DNA from: Tupaia tana
Taxonomy: Eukaryota; Chordata; Mammalia; Scandentia; Tupaiidae
NCBI GenBank assembly: GCA_026018925.1
Contig: JAKSZU010000004.1
Location: 42,174,233-42,238,232 of the forward strand
Reading direction: 5' to 3'
Length of the DNA: 64,000 bases
The position numbers and the translations under genes are program-made. Below the pieces are notes generated by a model. That model was not told the origin of the DNA, did no database searches, and saw nothing but the letters and a program-made list of their open reading frames with translations. Numbering within the stretch: position 1 is the first letter of the stretch; the number at the start of each line of letters is the position of its first letter. Shown here in pieces: positions 33,335 through 45,204 of the stretch.

Positions 33335-33543
33335 GATTCCTTGAGAGAGATGAGAGGAAGAAAGAGATAAAAAGCACTCTCCAAAACGAATGGCCATGCC
33401 ACAATCCCTTCTCCTCCTTTCTCTTCTCAGGATTTTAGCCATGCATGTACATGTATGGTGTGTTTCTCAAGCCAGATCTAGGACTCAAATTAGGCAATTT
33501 ATGTGGAATCTGGCTACCTTAACCATCACATCACCAGTTGGCC
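33335..33543 (-). mobile_element. tRNA-derived SINE, decayed
   Basis: CCTTGAGAGAGATGAGAGG, GAATGGCCATGCCACAATCC, AAGCCAGATCTAGGACTC, CATCACATCACCAGTTGGCC. Confidence 0.88.
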
Positions 33544-33631
33544 TGGTACTTATTATTTTGTCACTGATACTTTGTGAATAAAAATCTTTTATATATTTGA
33601 AAACATTTCCCTTATTATGTTTCATACACAT

Positions 33632-33897
33632 TTTTTTTTTTTTTTGGAGAGGTTTTTGCTATTGAGCATGTGTGCTCACCAGAAAGACAGAGAGAGACAG
33701 AGAGACAGAATGCCAAGAAAACACCCCCCAGGGGGGAAGGCTATGCTGCAATCCCTTCTCCTCCATTCTCTTCTTGGGACCTTGGGCATGCATGCACACA
33801 CATCTGGCGTATGTTTAAGTCACTGGGTCTAGGACTCAAACCACAGCCAACTTCATGGGAATCCAGTGACGTAGCTATTACTCTATCTGCTGGTCCC
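33632..33897 (-). mobile_element. tRNA-derived SINE
   Basis: T-run, GAGAGGTTTTTGCTATTGAGC, CACCCCCCAGGGGGGAAGG, GACGTAGCTATTACTC, TATCTGCTGGTCCC. Flanks TTCATACACATTTTT and TCCATACACAATTTT suggest a target duplication. Confidence 0.94.
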
Positions 33898-34267
33898 TCC
33901 ATACACAATTTTGATAAAAAATTAACATGAAGCCAGAAACGGGGCAATATCAAGATAAGAATATTCAGTCTAGGTTAAAATATGTCACATATCTTTTATA
34001 TCACTGTATCAAAAACTATGTTTTATATGTGATAAAAACGTAGACTTACATAGGCATTATTCTTTCACCCAACTCTTTAATCAAGAACTTTCATACATAG
34101 GTAATAAGGCAAGCATGCATTTGCTCTGAAAGGTACAAAATAATGACATTAGCATTCACTCTTGTTATCCTTTCATCTTAGCATTTGGATGTTAAAATAT
34201 TTCAAACATAATCTACTTATAAATTACCTTTTATGCTTACATAAATTTTGAAGAAACGCACATAATT

Positions 34268-34540
34268 CTTTCTTTTCCTTTTTTTATTTTTAACTTTCTC
34301 TTAGATCACAGTTTACTCTCCAAAAAGAGAGCAAGAGAAGAAAAATGAGAAAGTGCCCTCACCATGGAGAATGGTCACCCATAATTCCATCTCATCCATT
34401 TCTTCCTTCTTTCAAATTCTGGGCACATATGCACCCAGCATTATTTTCAAGTCACTGAGTCTGGGCCCTGGGTCTGGAACTTGAACCATGTCATCAGTCA
34501 TGGGAGCCAGTTGTCTTCATCACCATGCTGGGGACTGGTC
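34268..34540 (-). mobile_element. tRNA-derived SINE, old
   Basis: T-rich start, CCAAAAAGAGAGCAAGAG, ATGGTCACCCATAATTCC, GGAACTTGAACCATG, ACCATGCTGGGGACTGGTCC. Confidence 0.88.
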
Positions 34541-35799
34541 CTCACAAACTTCTTTCAATCAAATTAATTCAACACGTTACTGACAATCTCCTAAGTAAAA
34601 AGCATTTATTTTTTAATTCTAGCAAACTTCTTGGTTCTTGAACAAAGATGTCCCAATTGTCCTAGTATAATATGACTATGTTTTTTTGGTGCTTTGTCTC
34701 CTATTCTACTACCAAAGCTATAACAAGATATTTGTTAATAAAGTAGGTTTATTGCCACATAGATTTGAATCTCATAAAAAGCAACTACATATAATTTTAC
34801 TAGAGTTTTATAATGTCTAGAAAATTATCATAGCATAAAATAAAGATGTAAGTTTTCTTTATTTTCTATTCAGGCTGAAGCTTTAACGGCCAGAGCAGAT
34901 TCTCAAATTAATTATTCTACTGTTATTAGGTTTTCATATCTTGTATCCATCCTAAACTTTGTGCAGCATTCCCATGAACATTAGTAGCTCATTAGGAAGC
35001 TCAGAGTAATCCGGAGGGCTAAACATTTGTTCCATCATTAAGACCTGCTTTCCTGGGAATTAGAAATAAGCAGAAATCTAATTTTGGCTAATTTCATTGC
35101 CTAGGTCATAGTAGTAAGTTTGACTCAGTCAGCTCTTACAAAATTACCTTTTATTAAAATGAACTATATTTTTTGTAGAAATGCAAAAATGTCCCCACTG
35201 ACACAAAAATTCCTTAAATGCCAGAATACAAAATAAAATTATGCTATTTTCCTCTGGTATCATTTAGCATAATATCAACTCCATGGCTTGTATAATTTGA
35301 TGCCTCCTTATATTTCCATAAATGAATTATTATAATAACTATATATCAGAATTTTGTCAAATACACACATGGGAGGATTTCCCTTTATTCTTGGATTGCC
35401 TATGTAATTCCTTCATTCATATTTTAGGCTCACTAACAAGCTTCGTTCACTTATGAAGTCTCCAATTTGTACTAAACTTTAGCTGCAGGTGGGCTGAAGG
35501 CTAAGCTCAAATCTAGTTAAATGTCCATTATTTAGTACTTTCATTCCTAAAGTTTGTGTCTGATTCCAAGTCAAGCATTTCCTCTTTCTATCTCTTGAGG
35601 AAGAACACTGGAATCAATTCTGATACATGCTCTAGGGAACCTGATCTGTTGCTAGCTTAAAAGCAGGGGTCCAAGTGAAATTCTATGTTTATAGATGACA
35701 CTAATTTTGTTTGTTGAGTAAAATGCCAAGAGGATAAACTTAAATACAATGTAGTCTTGTGAGAAGTGAATTCAAATCAGTAGGTCTGATAGCCAGCCT
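34541..35799. other. Unique intronic sequence
   Basis: 1.26 kb with no recognised repeat or gene. Confidence 0.55.
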
Positions 35800-35960
35800 C
35801 TACTAATTCTACTCACTGTTTCTAGTCTAGAATCTCTTTGAACATCAGCTTTTTCTCAATTGTAAAATCAAGATTACAAAGTCACCTACCACATGGGTGG
35901 TAATGAGGATTAAATTAGGTCATATGATGGGTATGATATCATTAATATAGGTGAGGCACA
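35800..35960 (+). repeat. MIR remnant
   Basis: CTCAATTGTAAAATCAAGATT, CACCTACCACATGGGTGG and TAATGAGGATTAAATTAGG are forward MIR. Confidence 0.8.
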
Positions 35961-35964
35961 CTGG

Positions 35965-36425
35965 AAAGCATCTCAGGAACTAAGAGGCCTGAGTTAGAAT
36001 TCCAGAGCTATCACTTATTAATTCTGTTATCTTGAAGATAAGATTTTTATAAGATTTTTTATAAGATTTTTCTTTGGTATTGGGCATGTGTGCTTGCTGG
36101 AGAGAGACAAAGAAAGAGATAGGGAAACTGAGAAATCACCCCCTGGGGACAGGGGGTTAGCCACACTGCAATGCCTTCTTCATTCTCCTCCTGGGATTTT
36201 GGGCATGCATACAGATGCACCTGATGTGATTTTCAAGCTACCAGATCTAGGACTCCAACCATGGCCGGCCATATGGGAGTCCAGTACCTTAAGCACCATG
36301 CTCCCTGCTGGCCTCTAAATTGTCAGTATTAATATAGCTTGTGAAGCTGTTTTATGACTAGATGAGAGGTTATTTATGAAAACACTTTGTAAACTGTAAA
36401 GTGCTTTGCAAGAATATTTATCCTT
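35965..36425 (+). repeat. MIR remnant split by a SINE
   Basis: Left part (35965-36035) GGCCTGAGTTAGAATTCCAG, AGCTATCACTTATTAATTC. Right part (36320-36425) TTTGTAAACTGTAAAGTGC, TTTGCAAGAATATT. The SINE at 36040-36315 separates them. Confidence 0.7.
36040..36315 (-). mobile_element. tRNA-derived SINE inserted in a MIR
   Basis: It carries three near-repeats of TAAGATTTTTAT at its 3' side, GGCATGTGTGCTTGCTGG, CACCCCCTGGGGACAGG, CCACACTGCAATGCC, GCACCATGCTCCCTGCTGGCC. Confidence 0.93.
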
Positions 36426-36464
36426 ATAGGTAAAACGTGACCCAGAGAAGAGGTTTCAAGTGAA

Positions 36465-36610
36465 ACAGAGCTTGGTCGAAATCTCATTTTCAAATTAGTC
36501 ATTATGTAAGTTGAGAAAGTCATGGAATTCTCTGAGCTCCATTGTTTTTTTCACTTGCATTATTGGAATAATATATCTGATATTAGTTTTCATAAGGCTT
36601 AATAAAATAA
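36465..36610 (+). repeat. MIR remnant
   Basis: GAGCTTGGTCGAAATCTC, GTAAGTTGAGAAAGTCATGG, TTCTCTGAGCTCCATTG, CATTATTGGAATAATA. Confidence 0.75.
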
Positions 36611-37555
36611 TCTTAAATTGGGGACAATACTAAATATGCTCTTTTCATTATATTCTTATTCTTAAATTCTTACGAAGGGGTAACATGACAAAGTCAGCTA
36701 TTGGCGTGTATGTAGTAATGCTTTCATGAAAACAAAATCCAATACAGTCTTAAAAAGTGATGAATGCCAAAATGTCAGCTAAGACAGAAGGAAAAGGATC
36801 TATTATTACAGCCTATTTCCTAAAGACAAGAGTCCAACGTGCACTTGTCAAAACTAAAGGTCAATACAATCGTGGGCATCATTTAAAAGGTTATTGGAAA
36901 CAAATCAGAAAACATGATTTCTTTTTTGTTTTACACAGATATGTCAGAGGATGATGGTAAAGGGAAGTGTATAATTATTGTGGCAAAAATCCGCAGCATT
37001 CACTTTTACATATACTCTCTTTAAAAATGATTTCTTTCCTTATTAAGCTACCATTTCACTTGCTCTCAAGTAAAATGAGCAGGAATGAACATTTACAAAG
37101 GAAATTAAACCCTCTTGATCTAGCATGGTCAGTGGTCAGATTGTGTAAGTGGGGAATTAGCCTGCAATCATTGTTATAATGATATCACATTATAATGAAA
37201 ATCTGCCCTAGTTGGCTTTATTCAATATACTTAAAAATCCTTTAGAAATTAAGATGCACCTATCTCTTAGATAATGATATGTTAAAGCATATCTCATTAT
37301 GGCATTTACAAATGCTAATTTAGAATAATTTTTTTAAAGTCGCATTGATTTCTTTCAAATAATAAATGGTAAAAAATGTGGACTTTTACTCTATGCCTTC
37401 CAAAGTTTCCAAGTATATTTTCTGTTTAGTATATACTTTTGTTCTTCTTCTCAACTGGAATAAATGAGTCGCATCAGTGACAATCATTCCCAATCCTGAA
37501 TGAATGGACATCAGAATTACCTTTACAGCAGTTTAATAACAGCAGCAGGAAAATA
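36611..37555. other. Unique intronic sequence
   Basis: Two short plus-strand open frames (36757-36954, 36967-37179) have no recognised family and are treated as chance. Confidence 0.5.
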
Positions 37556-37571
37556 GCTTAGCTCTTTGTTC

Positions 37572-37866
37572 CTTTTTTTTTTTTTTTAAAGAGGTTTTTT
37601 TTTTTTTTTTTTTTTTTTTTTACTATAGGAAGCATGTGCTCACTTGAGAGACAGAGAAACAGAAAGTGAGAAATCACCCCCCAGGGAGGCATGGCCACAC
37701 CACAATCCTTTCTCTCCCATTCTCCTCTTGGGATTTTGGGTGCGCCCCCCCCCCCCCCCCCACACACACACGCCCAGTGTGTTTTAAGCCGCCGGGTCTG
37801 GGACTTGAACTTCAGCTGACTATGTGGGAGTCCAGTAACATATTCTTTATGCCATCTGCTGGACTC
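37572..37866 (-). mobile_element. tRNA-derived SINE with 16-bp target duplication and long T tail
   Basis: Two long T runs (37572-37588 and 37597-37621), a C17 run near 37746-37762, GGGACTTGAACTTCAG and TATGCCATCTGCTGGAC. GCTTAGCTCTTTGTTC (37556-37571) and GCTTAGCTTTTTGTTC (37867-37882) flank it. Confidence 0.96.
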
Positions 37867-37916
37867 GCTTAGCTTTTTGTTCTGAAAACAGTGAATGCTC
37901 ATGATATAAAAGAATT

Positions 37917-38165
37917 AGGGGCCAGTTGATGGTGCAGTAGTAACACAATCAGATCCACTGAGGAAGGTATCTGAGTTCATATCCATCTGAAGGCCTCCCA
38001 GTACACAGCAGGTGCGTATATCCCTCCCTGCCAGTGATCTGGGCTGGCTGAGGCTAGAGACAGATCACTGCCTGAGTATCCTATAGAGGATGCCTGCTTC
38101 TCTTTCTCTGTATCTCTGTGCCACTATATCTGTCTCACACTCATGAAATAAATAAATAAAAATAT
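37917..38165 (+). mobile_element. Family B SINE
   Basis: GGGGCCAGTTGATGGTGCAG head, AATCAGATCCACTGAGGAAG, TGAGTTCATATCC, GGGCTGGCTGAGGCTAGAG, AGTATCCTATAGAGG, TCTCTTTCTCTGTATC and AAATAAATAAA tail. It is the best-preserved copy of this family here. Confidence 0.8.
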
Positions 38166-38305
38166 ATAGATATAGTTGCTCCATTCTAAACTCATCAGCA
38201 ACACTCCCCCAAGGAATTGTTTACTATTTCTTACCTGTTTTTCTAGAAATTATATAAGCAAGAATATTTTTCTATACTTTCAGTTACTTAAAAATACTTA
38301 ACATT

Positions 38306-38553
38306 AAGGCCAACTGGTTGCATAGTGCTTAAGGCAGGTGGATCCCATGGGGCCAACTGTGCCATTCAAGTCCTGGACCCTGAAGCCTGAAAAACAGGCT
38401 GGGAGGGTGTATTTGTATCCAGAATCCCAAAAGGAGATGGGAGGATAAAGGATTGTGTGCAACCATCTTGGCAGAGGGTGCTTTCTCTCTCTCTCTCCAG
38501 CAAGTGCACACAACCTATAGTAAATGTTTAAAAAAAATAAGATAAATAAAATA
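38306..38553 (+). mobile_element. tRNA-derived SINE
   Basis: AAGGCCAACTGGTTGCATAG head, CATTCAAGTCCTGGACC, CAGAATCCCAAAAGGAG, GGGTGCTTTCTCTC, CACACAACCTATAGTAAATG. Confidence 0.9.
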
Positions 38554-38585
38554 ATACTATACTAACATACTATAAAGAAATAGTA

Positions 38586-38772
38586 GGGCTTGCAAGTGGC
38601 GTGGCCGTGAAGGGTACAGGACTCCCACATAGCTGACTATGGTTCGAGTCCTGGACCTGGTGGCTTGCTTTCTGACTCCTCACCCCTGCCCCCACTCTGT
38701 CCTCTCTGGTCAAACTAAAATAAATGAATGAATAAATAAATAAATAAAGTCAAATAAAATAATTCTTTTAAA
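38586..38772 (+). mobile_element. Short-form SINE with target duplication
   Basis: GGGCTTGCAAGTGGCGTGG head, exact B box GGTTCGAGTCC (38641-38651), GGTGGCTTGCTTTCTG, short CT region and tail TCAAATAAAATAATTC. AAAGAAATAGTA flanks it at 38574-38585 and 38773-38784. Confidence 0.95.
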
Positions 38773-38784
38773 AAAGAAATAGTA

Positions 38785-39280
38785 CAGTAAAGACTATTAC
38801 AGAAATTCTGCTTTCTTTTCTGACATATTTAAAATACCTTTCTGTAATGCCTAAATGGAGGTATAACCTCCTACTTTTTAAGTGCCTCAAGATTCATCCG
38901 TGAACTATTTGCAGAAGACCTACGTGATCCATCCTCCCGAGTGAGGCTGTACGGAAAGGAAAGAAAACCACTAACTCTGAGAGGTCATCAGCAGTTGTTC
39001 TCTTTTACAGAGAGATACAGAGAGAAGTTCAAATTTATGTCTTCTAATTGGAGGTTGGTTAGTTTTCTACCAGCAGGTATTTTGCTAGTATAATATTAGT
39101 TAGCCTTTAGATATAACAATGTAGATACAACTAATCGTAAACTCATACAAGTGGAATAGTGGTTCAAAAACTATGTGCATCTTTAATTTTGCTGAATTCC
39201 CTTTTCAAATGTCATGTTAGTTAATATTTGCACTAACTCTGTGTTTGGGAAAATATTTTGTATATTTTTATTAATTTATA
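38785..39280. other. Unique intronic sequence
   Basis: No recognised repeat. Confidence 0.5.
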
Positions 39281-39399
39281 TTATATATAAATATTGACTA
39301 TATAAATATGATATAAAATATGTACATATATATTTAGAGAAAGAGAAAGAGAGCTATAAACTGACATTGTTGAAACTTTTATGGCTGGGAGATGAGATA

Positions 39400-39434
<35 letters not shown>
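39281..39434. repeat. AT-rich and (CA)n microsatellite tract
   Basis: TATATAAATA-rich sequence with a GA patch (39337-39352) and (CA)n at 39402-39434. Confidence 0.85.
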
Positions 39435-39798
39435 GTATAAAGGTATATCCTTTCCTTAAATGCCCTAAAAATAATCCTATCAATTGTATATTCCTTGTTT
39501 TTTTGGACAGTACTAGATTTATTACACAAACATTAATTGTGGAAAATTATCACTAGAATTTGTGATGTAATAGATACTAATCTCAGTTTACAAAACAATA
39601 TATTATAAATCTCTCAAGTGATCTACACAGCTATACTCAAGGATCATTGCTCTCTCAATATAACTTTATTCTACACATAGATTCACAGAACATCAAAATG
39701 ATGAGAATGATATTTCCTTCTTCTCGCCTCAAAATATACCTTGACAGTTCAAGTTCTACAAGGTTACAACTGAAAAATTTTAAATTCTGTCAGTTATG

Positions 39799-39982
39799 GG
39801 AAATCACCCCCCAGGGGGGATGATCACACTGCAATCCCTTCTCCTCCATTCTCCTCTCGGGATCTTGGGCACGCACGCACACGCGCCCGGCGTGAGTTTT
39901 AAGCCACCGGGTCCGGGAAGGGAACCGCGGTCGACTACGTGGGAGTCCAACGACATAGCCATTATGCTAACTGCTGGTTCCC
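39799..39982 (-). mobile_element. Young SINE lacking its 3' half
   Basis: It begins abruptly at GAAATCACCCCCCAGGGGGG and runs to CATTATGCTAACTGCTGGTTCC. The GA-rich segment, CTATAGCAAAAA block and A tail are absent, although the rest is near consensus. Confidence 0.95.
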
Positions 39983-40019
39983 TCCATCACAATTCTTTTC
40001 ACCCTCATTTAATTACTTA

Positions 40020-40455
40020 TTGTAGATGGCATTTTCCAAAAACGGCCACAATTTCTCTTACCCCAGATATTCTTCTGCATTAAGACTCCAGTACTACCGG
40101 ATCAAAAGGTAATTTAAGTTCCCTTCTTAGGTCTGGGTTGACCTTAGTAATTGTAAACAGTAGAATGTGGCTGAAACCCATCACATTGTTTTGTGATATT
40201 TGCTTTTGTAATATTCTTTGGATACTGCCAATAGATGTGATACATATGAATGAAGAAGCCTCCACATAATTCCAACTCCCAACCATTCAAGTCACCCCAA
40301 GGAATTGAATTCTTCTCTGGGGAGGCATTTCTGAACACAGATGAGCCAACCTCATTGTGCATTTATGATCCACATTTCCCATGGGCAAAATAAAATAGTT
40401 GCTATTTGATGACTTTGTTTGTGGAAGTTTTTTTGCAGTTCAGTGACATTTAGCT
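40020..40455 (+). mobile_element. MaLR-type (MLT1-like) solitary LTR
   Basis: GTAGATGGCATTTTCCAAAA, GGTCTGGGTTGACCTTAG, AACAGTAGAATGTGGCTG, AACTCCCAACCATTCAAG, then AATAAAATAGTTGC near the end follow the MLT1 LTR order. No internal region. Confidence 0.65.
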
Positions 40456-40648
40456 ACATTGCTTAAATGGTTTTATATTCTTAAATATATTTTTAAGTTA
40501 CCTATTGTTTCTACATATACTCACTTAAAAATAAAATATAATATTCCCCAAAGCATGTTTAAGGATCGAGTTTGTGAAAGAGGATTTCACATACAACTTG
40601 AGAAAATACTGGGTAGTATTTATTGTCTGCCTAACTGTCCTCAATGTT

Positions 40649-40907
40649 TTTTTTTTTTTTTTTTTTTGAGAGAGATTTTTGCTCCTCACCAGAGATACAG
40701 AGAGAGACAGAGAGACAGAAAGCGAGAAATCACCCCCCAGGGGGTGATGGCCACGCCACAATCCCTTCTCCTCCATTCTCCTCTTGGGATCTTGGGCACG
40801 CATGCACATGCACCCGGTGTGAGTTTAAGCCACCGGGTCCAGGACTCAAACCGCAGTTGACAACATGGGAGTCCAGCAACATAGCCATTACGCTAACTGC
40901 TGGTCCC
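40649..40907 (-). mobile_element. tRNA-derived SINE, young, with target duplication
   Basis: T-run, CACCCCCCAGGGGGTGATGGCC, GCCACCGGGTCCAGGACTC, CATTACGCTAACTGCTGGTCCC. Flanks AACTGTCCTCAATGTT (40633-40648) and AATTGTCCCCAATGTT (40908-40923). Confidence 0.96.
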
Positions 40908-40923
40908 AATTGTCCCCAATGTT

Positions 40924-41170
40924 GATCAATAATCGGTAAGAGTTTGAGATGGCAACCCTATTCCCTTGGTTAGTTATTGGTTAGCAGTAAGTTTATAGCC
41001 ACTTTCTGGCCAATATAACCACACCCAAACTCGATGGAAGAATTCTGAGCAATAATTCCCTTCCCTGATAAGTAGGTCACACAGATACTAATTTCACAAC
41101 AATCTGGCCATCACATTTCTGCTTTTAAAATTTGCTATGTGATGACTTGATACTGGAAGCAGTGGTGGCT
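40924..41170. repeat. Possible LTR-like remnant, unclassified
   Basis: Mixed-composition sequence (TTTCTGGCCAATATAACC, GCAGTGGTGGCTCTCTTGAG) reads like an eroded interspersed repeat, but I cannot assign it. Confidence 0.25.
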
Positions 41171-41314
41171 CTCTTGAGAACATACATGTAGGGAGAAGAG
41201 AATTATAAAACTCTGGACCAAAGAATAGGCATGAGATCATTGAGCTGGGAGCAAAATCTGGAATTACTTATCTTCCATAATAAGCAAGACAATTCATGTC
41301 TGTATGATTTAATT

Positions 41315-41554
41315 TTTTAAGATTTTTGCTATTGGGTGTATGCACTCACTAGAGAGACAGAGAGACAAAAAGTGAGAAATCACACCCTGTCGGGGAATGC
41401 TGCAATCCCTTCTCCATTTTCCTCTCTGGATCTTGGGCAAGCAAACACTCACATGGGCCTGGCATGAGTTTTAAGTTGCCAGATCCAGGACTCAAGCCAC
41501 AGTAGAGGACATGGGAGTCCAGCAATACAACCATTACGCCATCTGCTGGTTCCT
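41315..41554 (-). mobile_element. tRNA-derived SINE with perfect target duplication
   Basis: GATTTTTGCTATTGGGTG start, CATTACGCCATCTGCTGG end. TGTATGATTTAATT flanks it at 41301-41314 and 41555-41568. Confidence 0.97.
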
Positions 41555-41980
41555 TGTATGATTTAATTAGCTAGTGAGTGTTGCTTGCAGCTGAAAGTAT
41601 TATTAATACAACACTCTCTTTAGTTTAAGTTAACCCCTACATATGGCCCCTTAGACAATGCTTCTGAGTCTATGATGTGAATGATTTTAACAGATTTGTG
41701 CAATACGGTGGCCTTGTCTATGCATTCTACTTTAATTGTTAGAATTGACCCAATCCCCAACATTTTCATTTAGAGGTAGCATTTTGTTATTTAAAAATAC
41801 CCTTTAGGAAAATGCTTTGGAATCTTTCTCTTAATTTAAAAGGAATGTCTGATTTCTCTTAAGTTTGTCAGGGTGACTAACATCCTAGATCTAGACTTTC
41901 TGCTTTGAATCAGAGTTTGGTGAAGATCATAGTGATGTATTTTATTTATTCATAGAAAAGGTCTAATGAAAAGCTATTTG

Positions 41981-42252
41981 GGTCAGCAGATGGCGTAGCG
42001 ATTATGTCATTGGACTCCCACATGGCCCATCTCAGTACTAGTCTCAGACAAGACGGCCTGAAATTCATGCAGAGCACATGTGTGTGTATGCCCAAGAGCC
42101 CTGGAGAGAAATGTAAGGAGAAGAGATTGTGGCATGGCCATTCTTGCTGGGGGGTGATTTCTTACTTTCTCTCTCACTGTCTCTGTCGCTCTGTCTCTCT
42201 CTCTCTCACCCTAGCAAGTGCACATGCATTAAGGCAAAACTTCTTTTAAAAA
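41981..42252 (+). mobile_element. tRNA-derived SINE
   Basis: GGGTCAGCAGATGGCGTAGCG head, TTGGACTCCCACATGGCC, ATGCCCAAGAGCCCTGG, GGGGGGTGATTTCTTAC, CT-rich run, GCACATGCATTAAGGC. Confidence 0.94.
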
Positions 42253-42351
42253 AAGAAAACCTAGATTGTAACTCTACCCATTCTTTCTTATAATTTGGAA
42301 CTTACATGTTATTTTCTATGTTGGGATATAATGGCTCACTTTTGTTTTTCC

Positions 42352-42592
42352 CAAGATTTTTTCCATAGAGTGTGTGCATTCACCAGAGACAGAGAAACAG
42401 TGAAAGGAAAAGGGAGAAAACATCCCCCTAGGGGAGCTACTCATGCAATAATCCCTTCTCCGTTTTCCTCCTGGGACTTTGTGCAGCCACAACACAAATG
42501 CCCAATGTGATTTTCAAGCTACCAGGTCCAGGACTCGAACGGTGGTCAGCCATGTGGGAGTCCACTGTAGCCCTATGCCACCTGCTGGCCCC
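42352..42592 (-). mobile_element. tRNA-derived SINE
   Basis: AGATTTTTTCCATAGAGTGTG, CATCCCCCTAGGGGAG, GGTCCAGGACTCGAACGG, CCTATGCCACCTGCTGGCCC. Confidence 0.94.
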
Positions 42593-45204
42593 TCTAATGG
42601 TTGATTTTGATCAGGAAAATATTAACCTTAACAGACTCTAATTTAATAAATAAGCTTTTAGGAAGTTATATTTGGGGAATGAATTTTAACTCAAATCTAA
42701 GTCACCTAGAAAGTGTCTTCAGCATCTTAATTATCAGTTAAACTGATACTAATAATAAAATAGAAAAAGAAAAGGAAAACATTCATTTAGAACATTTAGA
42801 CAGTAAGCTTATAATAGTACCAACGTTTTTCTGGGCTTATGTATTATACCAAGTGATAAAAATGGCCAATCTAGGAATAATTTTAGAATTACATCTGTTG
42901 ATTCATTACTAATTCAATAACCATGTGCAAAACATTGATGTAGAATGCTAATATGTATACCATCAGAAATTCAATAATTCACCACATTCATTTAATATTT
43001 GTTATTAGTATATTCCAGAAATGATACAGGCTTAAACAAATACATGTATATGTATATATGTTTCCTAGTTTAAAAATAACTATATGTCATGATTTGAAGC
43101 ACTTCATCAAGTATACATACATCCTGTTTCCTTACAACACAGCTACCTTTTTCTTTAAATGACAATGAGCTATCCTTTAAATCTTATTCTAAGTTAAAGC
43201 TTTAAATACTATCTTAACACATACCCTCCAGTCCAAAGCAATAATTGTTTCTAAAATGACCATGTATCCAAATTTGTCTTAAGTTTTAGAAATTTCAGAT
43301 ACCACTGCAAAAAGAGTCGACTAAGCCCTAGTGATATCTGAACCAACGGGGTAGACAGCTGTTTATGGTATGCTTACAGACTTGGACTACATGCTCTGTT
43401 TCCTATATGTTCTGATAATTGCTCTCTGCAAACATTCCTCAAAAGTAGATATTAAAATATAAATCTTATACTTTCTTGTCCAAATGTTTTTTTTTTGCAA
43501 ATAATAAACTTCTAATTATTTCTAGCATATATATAAAGGAATCAATTTTTAAAGCATTTACATGCACACAAGGGCTCATCTAGTGAGTTTTCACTGAAAC
43601 AAAGACATCTTTTGTAGCATGATGAAAATCAACCATGCCTCAATCACATCAGCAGGCAAGTTGAAAATTCCTGCAGGTGATGACAGCCAATGCAGATGGT
43701 AACTTCTCCCCTCTGATTTTCTGCTTTGTGCAAAGAAACAGAAATTAAAGGAGTTAAATGCAACATACGGTTTGAGACCATAGACAAGTGGTTGATCATG
43801 CCTAAAGGACAAGAAAATAGGCAGTTTTTTAAATTCTTCATCATATTTAACATGATCACAACTTGGAAGAAGGGTGCAAGTCAATTCTATTACAATTTTA
43901 TATTCAGTAGGCTAAATCTGGTCTCAACCAGCTGGGTTGTTAATACAGGTCAAGGAATAATTAGCTGCATTTGTTTCAGTTTAGAAAACCTAAATGAGCT
44001 CTGAGTATGTTCAAGGCTAAGAAAAAAACAGAGATTTCTTCACTGATATAATAGGTTCTGACAAAAACATGAGAGTGGAGAGCAGAGGATTATTACACTA
44101 AGATGCACTTATGAAAAAATAATGAATGGAGAACTGATATTATACTTGCAAAATTCAAATAAATGCCACAACTCTGTAATAAATGGATTATGATGGTGGG
44201 AAAAGTCCATGCTGGGTGTCCCTACTCATAATAAGCAGTCTGAGAAAGAAAATAGAGCAATTCAACCCAACCATCATCAAAAGGCACAGATAATTTGTCT
44301 TCTACGGCAGTCTGAGACAATGGTGCATATAAATTTTATATTACCACATGCCTGTGGGGAAAGAGAAATAGTAAGCTTGCATTTTAAAGAATATGATTCT
44401 CTCTTACTTGGGATATATTAAAAACATGTAAAAATTCACTAACTTTAGGACATTTCTAATTATAGTTATATTTAAAACATGATCTCAAAGCAAATTAATC
44501 TGCCATCATAGTAGACATATAATAAATTAATATCGCCATATACTAAATAACTCTGGCAAATTTCCAAAGAGACAAACAAATGAAATAAAATAAAAATAGG
44601 TGAATCCATCCAGGGGATAATACTGGACATTATTTCCCATTAATTTACATGTTTTAGTTCAAATGTAAATAATCCATAAGTACTACATTTCTTCATAAAC
44701 TAGATAAACTAAATAATTGGTGGTATATATTTATCATTTTCATAAAAATTGTAAGACTGGACAAAATGGATATTTATGAATTGAAGAGATGGGTTTCATA
44801 GACTTATGTTCAACACTCACAATGGAGTGCTTTCTACGTGACACAGTAATTTTTTTTTAATGCATAGATATTTTATATGCTGTAGTGTAAAACCATTTTA
44901 GAGTACGTATGGTGGTTAGTCACATAAAAGACTTGAAAAGTAGCCAGACTATCCCTTAACAAGTCTGTAGAACAGCTTTAAGAAAGCCAAGCAAATTTCT
45001 CAAATGTTCATGTTTAAACAAATATGCTTTCAAATATATCACTGTCAATTTTCAGCCTAACATTTCACTTCAACTATCTGCTCTCTAATAAATCTGAGAC
45101 TTTATCGATTTTATTTGCTTAAATTAAATTTGTATTATTAGAAGGAAATGTACAATTTTTATAGGAATTAGGAAACAGGAGTGTCTCATTAGCATTTTTC
45201 AAGT
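42593..45204. other. SINE-free intronic block, 2.6 kb
   Basis: No mobile element recognised. The subregion 43590-43990 is less AT-rich. Open frames here (up to 97 codons) overlap on both strands with no recognised family. Confidence 0.55.

Noticed and set aside
36757-36954. Lysine-rich 65-codon frame as a processed pseudogene
   Set aside because: I could not match it to a ribosomal or other common pseudogene parent, and no poly-A or target duplication is evident.
38586-38655. tRNA gene (exact B box GGTTCGAGTCC)
   Set aside because: It is the head of a short-form SINE with a tail and target duplications. No cloverleaf with intact acceptor pairing was found.
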